In this document: positions 25,801 through 34,276 of the stretch, one piece after another
Position numbering within the stretch: position 1 is the first letter of the stretch
How the letters are laid out: the number at the start of each line of letters is the position of its first letter
DNA from: Palsa-295 sp963785585
GTDB lineage: Bacteria > Acidobacteriota > Terriglobia > Acidiferrales > UBA7541
DNA: 64,000 nucleotides
Assembly: GCA_963785585.1 (NCBI GenBank)
Contig: CAWAVW010000004.1
Location: forward strand, 2,604,001-2,668,000
Reading direction: 5' to 3'
Notes under the pieces: model-generated
The model's input: only the letters and a program-made list of their open reading frames with translations
What the model was told of the DNA's origin: nothing
Databases searched by the model: none
Program-made: the position numbers and the translations under genes

Positions 25801-27264
25801 CAGCGGCCGCTGATGCGCGGATAGGAAAGCGGGAGGAGCGTCATCGCCCATGCTCCATATGGCTTCCTTGCCGTCCATGCCAAGCGACTGGAAGAGGATG
25901 CGGTATTGATCTTCGGTCCAGCCGAGTGCGGAGGCTATGCGCTTGGGATGCTCGGTGACCGGGCCAGAAAATTCATTGGAAGCTTCGACTTTGCGGGCGG
26001 GCTGCCAGCCCAGCACGCCGGCGCCGACGCGAAGGATTTTTGCCAGGTCATTGCCGCGCCAAAACAAACCTTCGGCGGGATCGGCGATGATCATTTCGCC
26101 GGGGCCGAGACGCATGCGCTCGTCGATCTTCTTACCTTCGAAATTCGATAAGCCGACCTCCGAGCCGGCAACCAGCAATCCGTCGGAGGTGAGCGTGTAG
26201 CGAAGCGGACGGAGGCCATTGCGATCGAGCTTGGCGCCGACGAAGCGGCCGTCGCTAAAGACCATTGCCGCCGGACCATCCCAAGGCTCTTGTTCGCGCG
26301 CTTGCGTTTGCAGGAAAAGTTTCAGCTCGGGACTGAGATCGGGATCTGCCTCCCAGGCGGGAGGCACCAGGCGAAGCATAGCGGCGGCGATGCTGTAATC
26401 GCGGCGAAGCAGAACTTCGAGAGCGTTGTCAAAGCTGGCGGAATCGCTAACACCGTTTTCGAGCAGGTGGCACGATGCAGGAGCCAGGAATTCGCGGAGG
26501 ATGGCTTTTTCGCGCGCGCGCAACCAGCGGCGATTTGGTCCGATCGTGTTGATTTCGCCGTTGTGGGCGACAAAACGAAACGGCTGCGCCAGGGACCACG
26601 TGGGCTTGGTGTTGGTCGAGTAGCGCTGATGGAAAACGGCGAACGAGGCCTGAAACTGGGAATGAGCAATGTCCGGATAGAATTCGCGAAGCTGCCACGG
26701 CGCGAGCAGGCCCTTGTAAACGACCGACCGGGCGGACAGCGAACAGAAGTATGTGCCCGGCACTCCTTCAGCTTCGATGCGTTTTCGAACCAGAAACAAT
26801 TGGCGCTCGAAAATTTCGCCGGTCTCGTCAGAAGAGAAGAAACTTTGCTGAATGGAGGGAAGAGTGGCAGAAGCGGACGGGCCGAGGATCGAGGAGTCCA
26901 CGGGAACCAGGCGCCAGCCACAACATCGAACCCCGCATTCCAAGGCGATTTTTTCGATCGCGGCTCGCGCCTCGGATTCTTTGCCGATGGGAAGAAACGC
27001 CATGCCCAATCCGAATTCCACGGGCAAATGGATGCGCTCTTCGCGGGCGCAGGCGCGGAAAAATTCCCTGGGAATTGGAAGTAGAAGGCCGGCGCCATCG
27101 CCGCTGGAGCCGTCGGCATCGACGCCGCCGCGGTGGGTGAGGCGCACCAGTGCCGTCAGCGCCCGTTCGATCACATCCCGCGAACCGAGGCTGCCCAGCT
27201 GGGCGACGAAGCCCACACCACACGCGTCGTGGTCCACATGGCCACGCAGGCGCACATTTCCCAT
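22882..27264 (-). CDS. gltB: Glutamate synthase large subunit
   Basis: Makes two glutamates from glutamine and 2-oxoglutarate, channelling ammonia from the N-terminal amidotransferase to the FMN site. At 1460 residues it has the standard length. The Ntn nucleophile is Cys15 in DHDACGVGFVAQLG, after a short propeptide. The FMN/TIM-barrel domain carries KPGEGGQLPAMKV and ISPPPHHDIYSIEDL. The [3Fe-4S] ligands are in CVMARQCHLNTCPAG (about residues 1065-1080). The C-terminal GXGXG beta-helix domain follows (GDYVGKSLSGG-like NDYVGKSLSGGTIAI). The NADPH-binding small subunit gltD is not in the window. It leads the co-directional gltB-lysR-glnD set and is transcribed divergently from the ATP-grasp operon. 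Confidence 0.96.
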   Translation of the reverse strand: MGNVRLRGHVDHDACGVGFVAQLGSLGSRDVIERALTALVRLTHRGGVDADGSSGDGAGLLLPIPREFFRACAREERIHLPVEFGLGMAFLPIGKESEARAAIEKIALECGVRCCGWRLVPVDSSILGPSASATLPSIQQSFFSSDETGEIFERQLFLVRKRIEAEGVPGTYFCSLSARSVVYKGLLAPWQLREFYPDIAHSQFQASFAVFHQRYSTNTKPTWSLAQPFRFVAHNGEINTIGPNRRWLRAREKAILREFLAPASCHLLENGVSDSASFDNALEVLLRRDYSIAAAMLRLVPPAWEADPDLSPELKLFLQTQAREQEPWDGPAAMVFSDGRFVGAKLDRNGLRPLRYTLTSDGLLVAGSEVGLSNFEGKKIDERMRLGPGEMIIADPAEGLFWRGNDLAKILRVGAGVLGWQPARKVEASNEFSGPVTEHPKRIASALGWTEDQYRILFQSLGMDGKEAIWSMGDDAPPAFLSAHQRPLWDYCKQRFAQVTNPPIDPLREAHVMSLDVFLGKLIVVDSPLIDAGQMAKIHAQAHSEIRRLDFTFNAADGLAGARAALTRLRQEAREAAANADAAEPQIIVVSDRNTGSERAALPAMLAVAAVWKAIVEADSSQIPLVVETGQVIETHHLAMLIAVGASAVFPYLALELSESLKPGGAARYCAGVVAGLRKVIARMGISSIGSYRNSHLFETVGLNEELIDEFFEDADAVLGSKSLEDVLLESLDRHAKAFVPQSAEMHDAGLYRYRNSGEQHSSSPELMRRMHKYIQAPTPEGYKAFAELAETREPVAVRDLLAIVPGESPIDLDNVEPETAILSRFSAQAMSLGALGTEAVRTLAIAMNRLGGRSNTGEGGEDGDVYRFEPEARNRVKQVASARFGVTAEYLARADELEIKMAQGSKPGEGGQLPAMKVTSFIARMRHAVPGMSLISPPPHHDIYSIEDLAQLIYDLRAINPIARIGVKLVSGAGVGIIAAGVAKAGADVITIAGFDGGTGASPLTSIKNTGLPWEVGLREAHRALLLTGFRGRVRLRADGGFKFGRDVIVAALLGADEYGFGTAALLAIGCVMARQCHLNTCPAGIATQDEKYRARFNGKPEMVMTYFRGVAAEVRERLSQLGATSLNEIVGAAQKLKPRTPEAAHALGELLAPIAESETQSKGMLVDGKGVHHELSRVMGQNKSKLVKPLELAIANSDRSVGAHLSGQILRRTGYAGLGDESIDCEFRGAAGQSFGAFLISGVNFRLQGEANDYVGKSLSGGTIAITSGEEASQRGDVLAGNTVLYGATSGELYIAGRAGERFAVRNSGALAVVEGVGQHGCEYMTAGVVILLGRTGINFGSGMTGGLAYALRKTLAAADYNAEFVRVAEVDEEEKAWLRQALAEHVRLTGSPKARRLLQRSTSAFGLVRVEPVNLPCSIEQTWSPILARWRKRDKRSVSVPVAMKSEDAESTGQIIN

Positions 27265-27504
27265 GCTGTATTACTACCTTCAGGCTCGGAGCAAGTACAA
27301 TCGGGAACTTCAATGCAACGAATCAGAATTTCCGCAGGTACCCGGGGGTTACTGGAATGTTAGTGTGAAGCTGCGGAAGCTGGCGGGAACGGGCCCGCCC
27401 CGATTTGGCTGTCTGGGACCATCGAGGACCAATGAATTGTTGGATGCATCCGATAGATTATATGACTAGCAACCGCTCGGGTGTTGCCTGTTAGAGTGCC
27501 GCAT

Positions 27505-28989
27505 ATGTCGGCGACACCGGCCAAGATGACCGAAGCGGGCATCTTCTCGGGCTACAGTACCGGGGGCTTCTACGACGAGATGTTCTCCGCCCCGGGGGAG
27601 CCTCGGCCGCACTACGCAAAACTCTTCCACAAACTTGCTTCGATGATTCCCTCGCAGTTTGAGGAGCGCAGAAAACTCGCCGACCTTTCCTTCCTGTTGC
27701 AGGGCATCACCTTCACGGTTTACAGCGATGGCCAGGGAACCGAACGCCTGTTTCCGTTCGATTTGATTCCACGCATCCTTCCCTTCTCCGAATGGGAGCA
27801 TGTGGACCGCGGGCTGAGCCAGCGCGTGGTGGCGCTCAATTTATTTTTGCAGGACATCTACGGACCGCAAAGAATTTTGAAGGATCGCGTAATACCCGCG
27901 GCGCTGATTTACTCATGCAAGCATTTCCGGCGCGAAATGATCGGGGTGGAAGTTCCCCGCGGCATTTACACGCACATCTGCGGAATCGATCTGGTGCGGG
28001 ATTCGAAGACAGGCGAATTGTGCGTGCTGGAAGACAACGTCCGGACGCCGAGTGGAATTTCCTACGTGCTGGAAAACCGGCTGGTAATGACGCGCACGTT
28101 TCCGGACGCGTTTCAGTCGCACGAAGTGCTGCCGGTAAATCACTACCCTGCCGAGCTCTCAAGAATCCTGCGCAGTATATCGCCGCGCGGCGAGGCCGAT
28201 CCGCAAATCGTTTTGTTGACGCCGGGAATCTACAACAGCGCGTACTTTGAGCACAGTTTCCTGGCGCAGCAGATGGGCGTCGAACTGGTGGAGGGTCGCG
28301 ACCTGATCGTGGACGGCGAGATCGTCTATATGAAGACGATTTATGGCCTGAAACGAGTCGATGTGATTTACCGTCGCGTGGACGATGAATTTCTGGATTC
28401 GCTGTGTTTCCGAGGCGATTCGATCTTGGGAGTTCCCGGCCTGATGGGCGCGTACCGCGCCGGTAATGTCGCGCTGGCGAATGCGGTGGGCAACGGAATC
28501 GCGGACGACAAGGCGGTCTATGCCTACGTCCCGGCGTTCATCAAATACTATCTGGGCGAAGATCCGATTCTGCGGACGGTCGAGACCTACGTATGTTCGA
28601 AGCCGGCGCATCTTTCGCACGTGGTCGAGAACATGGCGAACCTGGTGGTAAAGGCCGTGGGCGAATCCGGTGGGTACGGAATGTTGATTGGACCGAGCGC
28701 GGATAAGGCGCGCATCGATCAGTTCCGCGAACGCGTCCTGGCCGACCCGCGCAACTACATCGCGCAGCCGGTCATTCCGCTGTCGCGGGTTCCCTCGTAC
28801 AACCCGGTGGACGAAAGGGTCTCTGGCTGCCACGTGGATTTGCGCCCCTATTGTTTGTACGACGGACAGAAGGTGACGATTGTTCCCGGCGGGCTGACGC
28901 GCGTGGCGCTGCAAAGCGGTTCGCTGGTGGTAAATTCTTCACAAGGCGGCGGCAGTAAAGATACCTGGGTTCTGCGCGGAGAAAGCTGA
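27505..28989 (+). CDS. Circularly permuted ATP-grasp protein
   Basis: A 494-residue cytoplasmic protein of the circularly permuted ATP-grasp type 2 family (old DUF404/DUF407). Family blocks seen include GVEVPRGIYTHICGIDLVR, LEDNVRTPSGISYVLENR, YKPAHLSHV-like SKPAHLSHVVENMANLVVK, and GYGMLIGP. ATP-grasp enzymes make carboxylate-amine or carboxylate-thiol bonds, so peptide-bond-like ligation of an unknown substrate is expected. The ATG at 27505 is preferred to the upstream GTG at 27481. It is followed after one base by the alpha-E gene, then by the transglutaminase gene, a trio conserved in many bacteria. The region 5' of it is shared with the divergent gltB gene. Confidence 0.93.
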   Translation: MSATPAKMTEAGIFSGYSTGGFYDEMFSAPGEPRPHYAKLFHKLASMIPSQFEERRKLADLSFLLQGITFTVYSDGQGTERLFPFDLIPRILPFSEWEHVDRGLSQRVVALNLFLQDIYGPQRILKDRVIPAALIYSCKHFRREMIGVEVPRGIYTHICGIDLVRDSKTGELCVLEDNVRTPSGISYVLENRLVMTRTFPDAFQSHEVLPVNHYPAELSRILRSISPRGEADPQIVLLTPGIYNSAYFEHSFLAQQMGVELVEGRDLIVDGEIVYMKTIYGLKRVDVIYRRVDDEFLDSLCFRGDSILGVPGLMGAYRAGNVALANAVGNGIADDKAVYAYVPAFIKYYLGEDPILRTVETYVCSKPAHLSHVVENMANLVVKAVGESGGYGMLIGPSADKARIDQFRERVLADPRNYIAQPVIPLSRVPSYNPVDERVSGCHVDLRPYCLYDGQKVTIVPGGLTRVALQSGSLVVNSSQGGGSKDTWVLRGES

Positions 28990-28990
28990 G

Positions 28991-29947
28991 ATGCTCTCGA
29001 GAATCGCGGATTCGATGTTTTGGCTGGCGCGCTACATTGAACGCGCTGAAGACACCGCGCGGATATTAGACGTGACGTATCACACCCTGCTGGAGCAATC
29101 GCAAAACTCCTACCGGCTGCGCTGGGATCCGCTCATCACGATGGCGGGCGAAGAAACCAGATTCAAGAAACTATACGGCGACGCCAACGCGCAAAACGTT
29201 TTCGAGTTTCTCGGTTTCCGGCAAGACAATCCCAGCTCGATCGTCGAGTGCATCACGAAGGCGCGCGAAAATGCACGAACGATTCGAGACCGCATATCGC
29301 GCGAGATGTGGGAAGACATTAACGGGCTGTATTTCACCGTGACGCGTTTCAACGCGCAAGAGGAAATCGAAGCCGGTCCTCACCGTTTCTGCGAAAAGAT
29401 TAAGTTCGGCAGCCATCGGTTTCACGGTGTGACCGACGCTACGCTTCCGCACGACGAAGGCTGGGAGTTTTTGCGGATTGGATGGTCACTCGAACGCGCC
29501 GAGATGACGGCGCGCCTGGTGGACGTGCAGTATCACAATCTGCTGGATTCACCGACGGCTGTGGGCGCTCCTGACAATCACCAGTGGATGGCGGTGCTGA
29601 AATCGGTCGGCGCGTACGAAACGTACCACCGGCAATACCACTCGCCGATTGAGCCTGAACGCGTGGCGGAAATGTTGATCCTGCATCCGCAGCACCCGCG
29701 CTCGATTCGATTCAGCATCTCGGAAGTGCAAGCCGGTTTGCGCGCGATCAGCCGGACGACGGCCGGATCGTACGCGAACGAAGCGGAGCGATTGACCGGC
29801 AAGCTGCTCGAAAGCTTGCGATACGACAAGATCGACGAAATCTTTCAACAGGGTCTGCACACCTACCTGGGCGAACTGCTCCGGGTGTGCGGCGCCATCG
29901 GCGAAGACATCGCTCGAACGTATTTCTACTACGCGGAGGTTGCGTGA
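28991..29947 (+). CDS. Alpha-E domain protein (DUF403)
   Basis: A 318-residue, mostly helical protein of the alpha-E family, known by its repeated Glu-rich helices and the opening MLSRIADSMFWLARYIERAEDTARIL. A second similar helix pair occurs at FLRIGWSLERAEMTARLVDV. It starts one base after the ATP-grasp stop codon and overlaps the transglutaminase start by four bases (GTGA), so all three proteins come from one tightly coupled transcript. The alpha-E domain is often fused to the ATP-grasp in other bacteria, which suggests a complex. The reaction is unknown; published comparative genomics proposes peptide synthesis or modification. Confidence 0.93.
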   Translation: MLSRIADSMFWLARYIERAEDTARILDVTYHTLLEQSQNSYRLRWDPLITMAGEETRFKKLYGDANAQNVFEFLGFRQDNPSSIVECITKARENARTIRDRISREMWEDINGLYFTVTRFNAQEEIEAGPHRFCEKIKFGSHRFHGVTDATLPHDEGWEFLRIGWSLERAEMTARLVDVQYHNLLDSPTAVGAPDNHQWMAVLKSVGAYETYHRQYHSPIEPERVAEMLILHPQHPRSIRFSISEVQAGLRAISRTTAGSYANEAERLTGKLLESLRYDKIDEIFQQGLHTYLGELLRVCGAIGEDIARTYFYYAEVA

Positions 29948-30915
29948 ACCGCTATCACCTGGTGCATGTGACGGAATTTCATTACGACGGTCCGGTGTCG
30001 GAGAGCTATAACGAAGTGCGGCTTCGCCCGATGCACGACGAAAAGCAGAGCTGCCTTTCGTTCCGGTTGAGCACAAACCCGGAATCGCGCGGCACCGCGT
30101 ACCGGGATTCCTGCGGAAACTGGGTGCATCAGTTCAACATTTTGAAGGAACACACGCGGCTGAGGATTGAAGCGGAATCGGTGGTTCTGGCACACGAAGC
30201 GCCGGCCCCAACGACCATGGACGCTAAACTCGCGGACGTGCGCCAACGACGAGACGAATTTTTTGAGGACTACTTCGATTACATCGCCCCCAGCGTGTTT
30301 GTACCTTACTTGCCGCAACTGGAAGATATTATCAGCAGCGCGGAAAAATCGTCCGACGGCGGCACGCTCACGTTCGTGCAGGCAGCATCCGACTTGATCC
30401 ACGAGCGATTCAAGTATGTGAAGGGCGCGACGCACGTGAATTCATCGATCGTCGATTCTCTTTCCGTCGGCGCGGGAGTATGCCAGGACTTTGCGCACTT
30501 GTTGCTTGGTGTGGTGCGGATGGGCGGTTTGCCGGCACGGTACGTTTCCGGTTACCTGGTTCCGGGTAGCACAGCATCTCCGAATGCGAAGCAGGAAGAA
30601 GTGATTGGCGGCCAGGCTTCGCACGCGTGGGCCGAAGTATTTGTACCGGATTCGGGCTGGATGGCGTTCGATCCGACGCTGGGTAACCCTGTGGGGCTGC
30701 GGCACGTGCGCATTGCGTATGGCCGGGATTACGGAGACGTCGCACCGGTGCGCGGCGTCTATAAGGGACATGCCGGACAACGGCTGTCTGTGGACGTACG
30801 CGTTCGCCCCGCGCTGGATGATGAAGGCCGCGAGCAGCTTTCGAACACCAATGCTGCTCCGCAGGAAGCGACACCCCACAAAGAGCGCCCGCAACAACAG
30901 GCACAGCAGCAATAA
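29944..30915 (+). CDS. Transglutaminase-like cysteine protease family protein
   Basis: A 323-residue protein with an N-terminal beta domain (VNRYHLVHVTEFHYDGPVSE) and a transglutaminase-like core. The catalytic triad is visible as Cys180 in GAGVCQDFAHL, His227 in SHAWAEVF and Asp243 in AFDPTLGNP. Bacterial members mostly act as peptidases or amide-forming enzymes. GTG at 29944 overlaps the alpha-E stop by four bases; the frame open further upstream is not used. The C terminus is a Gln-rich low-complexity tail (PQQQAQQQ). As the third gene of the ATP-grasp/alpha-E operon it may trim or crosslink the peptide product. No signal peptide is seen. Confidence 0.92.
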   Translation: MNRYHLVHVTEFHYDGPVSESYNEVRLRPMHDEKQSCLSFRLSTNPESRGTAYRDSCGNWVHQFNILKEHTRLRIEAESVVLAHEAPAPTTMDAKLADVRQRRDEFFEDYFDYIAPSVFVPYLPQLEDIISSAEKSSDGGTLTFVQAASDLIHERFKYVKGATHVNSSIVDSLSVGAGVCQDFAHLLLGVVRMGGLPARYVSGYLVPGSTASPNAKQEEVIGGQASHAWAEVFVPDSGWMAFDPTLGNPVGLRHVRIAYGRDYGDVAPVRGVYKGHAGQRLSVDVRVRPALDDEGREQLSNTNAAPQEATPHKERPQQQAQQQ

Positions 30916-30970
30916 GACCGCGGGTTCCGCGGCTGCCGGATTCACGCTTCGCGCGGAACGCATCCAAATG

Positions 30971-31010
30971 AAAAAAGGCGCGACGAACCGCATGGCACGT
31001 CGCGCCTTTT
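30971..31010. terminator. Bidirectional terminator between convergent genes
   Basis: GGCGCGACG (30977-30985) pairs perfectly with CGTCGCGCC (30998-31006). Six A precede and four T follow the stem, so it can serve both the transglutaminase operon (plus strand) and the convergent fasciclin gene (minus strand). Confidence 0.85.
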
Positions 31011-31027
31011 GCAACTCTGAGTGATTG

Positions 31028-31579
31028 TTACTTCGGCAGCAAAACGGAGTCGATCACATGGATGACGCCGTTTGACTGGTACACATTGGCGATCGTAACC
31101 GTAGCCGTTCCGCCCTTCTCATCGGTCAGGACGATCTTACCGCCGGCTTCCGTTGCGGTAAGAGTTCCGCCGCTGACGGTCTTCAAAGTCGCCTTGCCGT
31201 GACCTTCCTTAATGAGTTTCTTCAAATCCGCCGCCGATACCTTCCCCGCGACGACGTGGTAGGTGAGGATCTTCACCAGCGTGTCTTTGTTTTCCGGCTT
31301 CAGCAGCGTGTCCACGGTGCCCGCGGGCAGCTTGGCAAACGCTTCGTTCGTCGGAGCAAAAACGGTGAACGGTCCAGGGCCTTCGAGCGTGTCAACCAAG
31401 CCTGCGGCCTTCACAGCGGCGACGAGCGTGGTGTGGTCGTTGGAGTTCACGGCATTTTCAACGATATTCTTGGTCGGGTACATGGCTGCGCCGCCGACCA
31501 TGGGGTCTTTCTGAGCAGAGGCAACGGTCGCGCTAAGCAGGCCCAGGGCGAGAATTGCGAGCAAAAAACGGGATTTCAT
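31028..31579 (-). CDS. Secreted fasciclin-domain protein
   Basis: A 183-residue exported protein: signal peptide to about residue 22 (LLSATVASAQ), then one fasciclin (FAS1) domain with both conserved boxes, FTVFAPTNEAFAKLP (H1) and LVKILTYHVVAGKVSAADL (H2 region), ending in NGVIHVIDSVLLP. FAS1 domains mediate adhesion or ligand binding outside the cell. ATG 31579 is favoured over the earlier in-frame ATG at 31612 because AAGGAT lies at the right distance and the signal peptide starts there. Single-gene unit ending at a bidirectional terminator. Confidence 0.95.
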   Translation of the reverse strand: MKSRFLLAILALGLLSATVASAQKDPMVGGAAMYPTKNIVENAVNSNDHTTLVAAVKAAGLVDTLEGPGPFTVFAPTNEAFAKLPAGTVDTLLKPENKDTLVKILTYHVVAGKVSAADLKKLIKEGHGKATLKTVSGGTLTATEAGGKIVLTDEKGGTATVTIANVYQSNGVIHVIDSVLLPK

Positions 31580-31861
31580 TTTAAGTATCCTTTTGTTGTT
31601 TTGGAATTGCACTACACAGAGGTAGTACGCTCAGTTTTCCGGATTGGATGTATTGGAAGATTCGTTTGCCGAGCCGCACAGGACGCTCCTTTGCAGTACT
31701 TACAGCATCCATTGAACGGAACCGGTAAGAACCCGGCGATCGGGGTAATCGGGGGCGCGGCGAAGAGTGGGCTCAGTTGTAGTTTCGAAGCGGCGAGTGC
31801 TACCTTGTTGAATAGGCAGTGTGCCGGCGGCCCATCCCGTTCGGTGCGAGGGTAAAGACAA

Positions 31862-33556
31862 ATGACTTGGGCGAAGCGGCGTGTAATTGTAATTGTGGTT
31901 CTGTTGGCGTTTTTTATCGCGGTCATTTGGATCGCGGCAAAGCCGTCGGCAATGCGTCTGCCGACCAGCAGCGTGCTGGTGATCGACGCGGCCGGCGAGA
32001 TTGAAGAGCAGCGGACTCCTGATTTTTTCAGCGCGCTGAACGGAACTACGGTGCCGGTCTTGCACGACTTTACGGACGCGCTCGATACGGCTGCGACCGA
32101 TTCCCACATAACCGGGATTGTGGTGCGCATCGCGCCACTGGCGACCGGGTGGGGAAAGCTGGAGGAAATTCGGACGCATTTGATGAGTTTTCGCAAAAGC
32201 GGCAAGCCGAGTATTTGCTATCTCGGATACGACGGAGTCGGCAATCCCGAATACTACCTCGCCAGCGCGTGCCAGCAGATCTGGCTGGTGCCGACCGCGC
32301 CCGTGAGCATTCGCGGAATGATGGCCCAGGCGACATTTTTTCGCGGAACGCTGGACAAGCTGAAGGTGGTGCCGGAGTTTTATCACATCGCGGAATTCAA
32401 GACCGCGGGCAATACGTTCACCGAAAAAAAATTCACGCCCGCCCATCGGGAAGAAGTCGAAGGTCTGTTGCATGGAGTTTACGAACAATATCTGACCGAT
32501 GCCTCGAACGGGCGCGGCATGGATCGAGCGAAATTTGAGGCGCTGCTGAATCAGGGCCCGTTTTCATCGAACGATGCGGTGACGTCGAAAATTGTTGACC
32601 GGCTGGCCTATTGGGATCAGGTGCAGGATGAATTCCGTACCCGCGGGCGCGAATGGAATCCGATTTCGTTGCGGAGCTACCGCGCGTTCGTGAAAAACGA
32701 TGGCGGCACGCAGATTGCGGTGATTCACGCGACCGGCTTGATCGTGTCGGGCGACTCAGGAACCACGCCGGGCGGCGGTTCGATCATGGGCGGCGATTCG
32801 GTAGCAACCGACATCCGCAACGCACGCAAGAATTCGAGCATCAAGGCGATCGTGCTGCGGATCGATTCCGGCGGCGGCTCGGTGGTGGGAAGCGAAGTGA
32901 TTCGCCGCGAGGTAGAACTGGCGAACCAGGTGAAACCGGTTGTTGTGTCGATGTCCGACGTGGCGGCGTCCGGCGGATACTGGATCGCAGCTCCGGCGAG
33001 AAAAATCGTTGCAGATCCAAACACCATTACCGGATCGATCGGCGTGTTGATCGGAAAATTCAACATTTCCGGCTTGTACAATTTGCTCGGCATCAGCACC
33101 GATGGCGTGGCGACAAGCGACAACGCCACGCTTTTCTCCGAGCAGCAGAATTTTTCACCGGCTCAGCGCGCGTATATCGAAAAATCGCTGCAGGAGACGT
33201 ACGCGGATTTTACGAAGGGTGTCGCGGCCGGCCGCAAGATGACCGTGGAAGCGGTGGACAAGGTTGGCAAAGGCCGCGTTTGGACGGGCGCGCAGGCGAA
33301 AGAACTTGGGCTCGTGGATGAGCTTGGGGGTCTCGACCGGGCTGTGGAGGTCGCGAAGGAACTCGCGCACATACCGGCGAACACATCGGTACGGCTGGTG
33401 CGCTTTCCCGAAGAGAAGTCGTTCTTTCAGCAGCTGCTCGAACGGGAAAAGGACCAAATGGAGGAATCCCAGTCGATTGACTCGTTCCTGAACCATCTGG
33501 TAGGACAGATGGAGCCGATCCAAGCCCGGGTTCCGTACGAACTTCACATTCGCTAG
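31862..33556 (+). CDS. sppA: Signal peptide peptidase SppA
   Basis: Membrane-bound serine protease that degrades cleaved signal peptides. At 564 residues it is the long, tandem-domain form (67K type), with an N-terminal membrane helix at about 7-25. The Ser-Lys dyad is split across the two halves as in E. coli: Lys180 in EFKTAGN of the N-terminal half and Ser370 in SDVAASGGYWIA of the C-terminal half. The motif DSGGGSVVGSE and TGSIGVLIGKFN fit the family. GAGGGT lies nine bases before the ATG. It is divergent from the fasciclin gene and followed by tRNA-Cys. Confidence 0.94.
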   Translation: MTWAKRRVIVIVVLLAFFIAVIWIAAKPSAMRLPTSSVLVIDAAGEIEEQRTPDFFSALNGTTVPVLHDFTDALDTAATDSHITGIVVRIAPLATGWGKLEEIRTHLMSFRKSGKPSICYLGYDGVGNPEYYLASACQQIWLVPTAPVSIRGMMAQATFFRGTLDKLKVVPEFYHIAEFKTAGNTFTEKKFTPAHREEVEGLLHGVYEQYLTDASNGRGMDRAKFEALLNQGPFSSNDAVTSKIVDRLAYWDQVQDEFRTRGREWNPISLRSYRAFVKNDGGTQIAVIHATGLIVSGDSGTTPGGGSIMGGDSVATDIRNARKNSSIKAIVLRIDSGGGSVVGSEVIRREVELANQVKPVVVSMSDVAASGGYWIAAPARKIVADPNTITGSIGVLIGKFNISGLYNLLGISTDGVATSDNATLFSEQQNFSPAQRAYIEKSLQETYADFTKGVAAGRKMTVEAVDKVGKGRVWTGAQAKELGLVDELGGLDRAVEVAKELAHIPANTSVRLVRFPEEKSFFQQLLEREKDQMEESQSIDSFLNHLVGQMEPIQARVPYELHIR

Positions 33557-33629
33557 CTCATTCTTGGTGGCGCGAAGTTTCGAAAGCTGACGAGACCGCC
33601 CGGAACGCAGGGTGCGATCCGTTTGAAAG

Positions 33630-33658
33630 CTGAAACGCGGTCGTAGTTTCGATATACT
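33630..33658 (+). promoter_or_regulatory. Promoter of tRNA-Cys
   Basis: CTGAAA (33630-33635) and TATACT (33653-33658) with a 17 bp spacer; the tRNA begins 10 bases after the -10 element. The -10 is good and the -35 is weak. Confidence 0.6.
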
Positions 33659-33668
33659 GGTTCACCGA

Positions 33669-33743
33669 GGCGCGGTACCCAAGTGGTAAGGGAGAGGTCT
33701 GCAAAACCTTTATACGTGGGTTCGATTCCCACCCGCGCCTCCA
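33669..33743 (+). tRNA. tRNA-Cys (GCA)
   Basis: Acceptor stem GGCGCGG (33669-33675) pairs with CCGCGCC (33733-33739), and CCA is encoded at 33741-33743. The anticodon loop CTGCAAA gives anticodon GCA for Cys. The T arm GTGGG-TTCGATT-CCCAC is intact. Its synthetase gene, cysS, lies 23 kb away in the same window. Confidence 0.97.
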
Positions 33744-33819
33744 GCTTTTCTCCTCGATTACTGCCAATCCCCGCCAACATGATCGATGATTTCAGCCGCC
33801 CGCAGGCCCGTTCATTACG

Positions 33820-34185
33820 CTAACGGCTGGATACGACAAATTTGTTGCCGTCGGGGTCTTTGAAGATCGCCATGGTACCCCAGACTTCCTTTCGCGGCTC
33901 CGCTTCGAATTCTACGCCTTTTGATTTCAAGGTTTTCGCAGTGGCGAACACATCGTCGCACCAGAACGTGAGAGGCTGAAAACTGCCGACGCGGTCCTCC
34001 TGGCCGGGCGGGGTGAACAGCGCGAGGCTGGTGTCGGCTCCGGGGATCAGAAGTTCGATCCAACGCTGTTTGCCGTCGAAGGGCTGATCGGTGGCGACCT
34101 TGAAACCGATTTTTTCGGTATAGAACTTCAGGGACGCGTCCTGGTCACTGACCGGGATGCTGACGATTTTGATTCCGCGAATCAT
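33820..34185 (-). CDS. VOC/glyoxalase-fold protein
   Basis: A 121-residue protein of the vicinal oxygen chelate superfamily: IKIVSIPVSDQDASLKFYTE at the N terminus and FKDPDGNKFVVSSR at the C terminus, with two beta-alpha-beta-beta-beta modules. Members include glyoxalase I, fosfomycin-resistance enzymes, dioxygenases and many unassigned proteins, so substrate is unknown. ATG 34185 is set by the strong AAAGGAGG six bases upstream; the longer frame to 34242 is not needed. It is transcribed divergently from a small HTH protein 91 bp away, which may control it. Confidence 0.88.
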   Translation of the reverse strand: MIRGIKIVSIPVSDQDASLKFYTEKIGFKVATDQPFDGKQRWIELLIPGADTSLALFTPPGQEDRVGSFQPLTFWCDDVFATAKTLKSKGVEFEAEPRKEVWGTMAIFKDPDGNKFVVSSR

Positions 34186-34259
34186 GGTATGCCTCCTTTG
34201 TGCAACCGCCTCGAATCTAACCTGCGCGATTTGGAAGCGCAATCAGCTAGGCGATGCTA

Positions 34260-34274
34260 TAGTAATCTTTACTA
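34260..34274. promoter_or_regulatory. Inverted repeat, likely operator, overlapping a -10-like element
   Basis: TAGTAA-TCT-TTACTA is a perfect 6-3-6 palindrome ending two bases before the GTG start of the HTH gene. TATAGT at 34258-34263 inside it looks like a -10 element. If it is used, the mRNA would be almost leaderless, and the palindrome would be a suitable autoregulatory operator between the divergent VOC and HTH genes. Confidence 0.5.
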
Positions 34275-34276
34275 CA

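Noticed and set aside
30971..31010. Small RNA gene between the transglutaminase and fasciclin genes
   Set aside because: The hairpin is flanked by A and T runs between convergent genes and is fully explained as a shared terminator.
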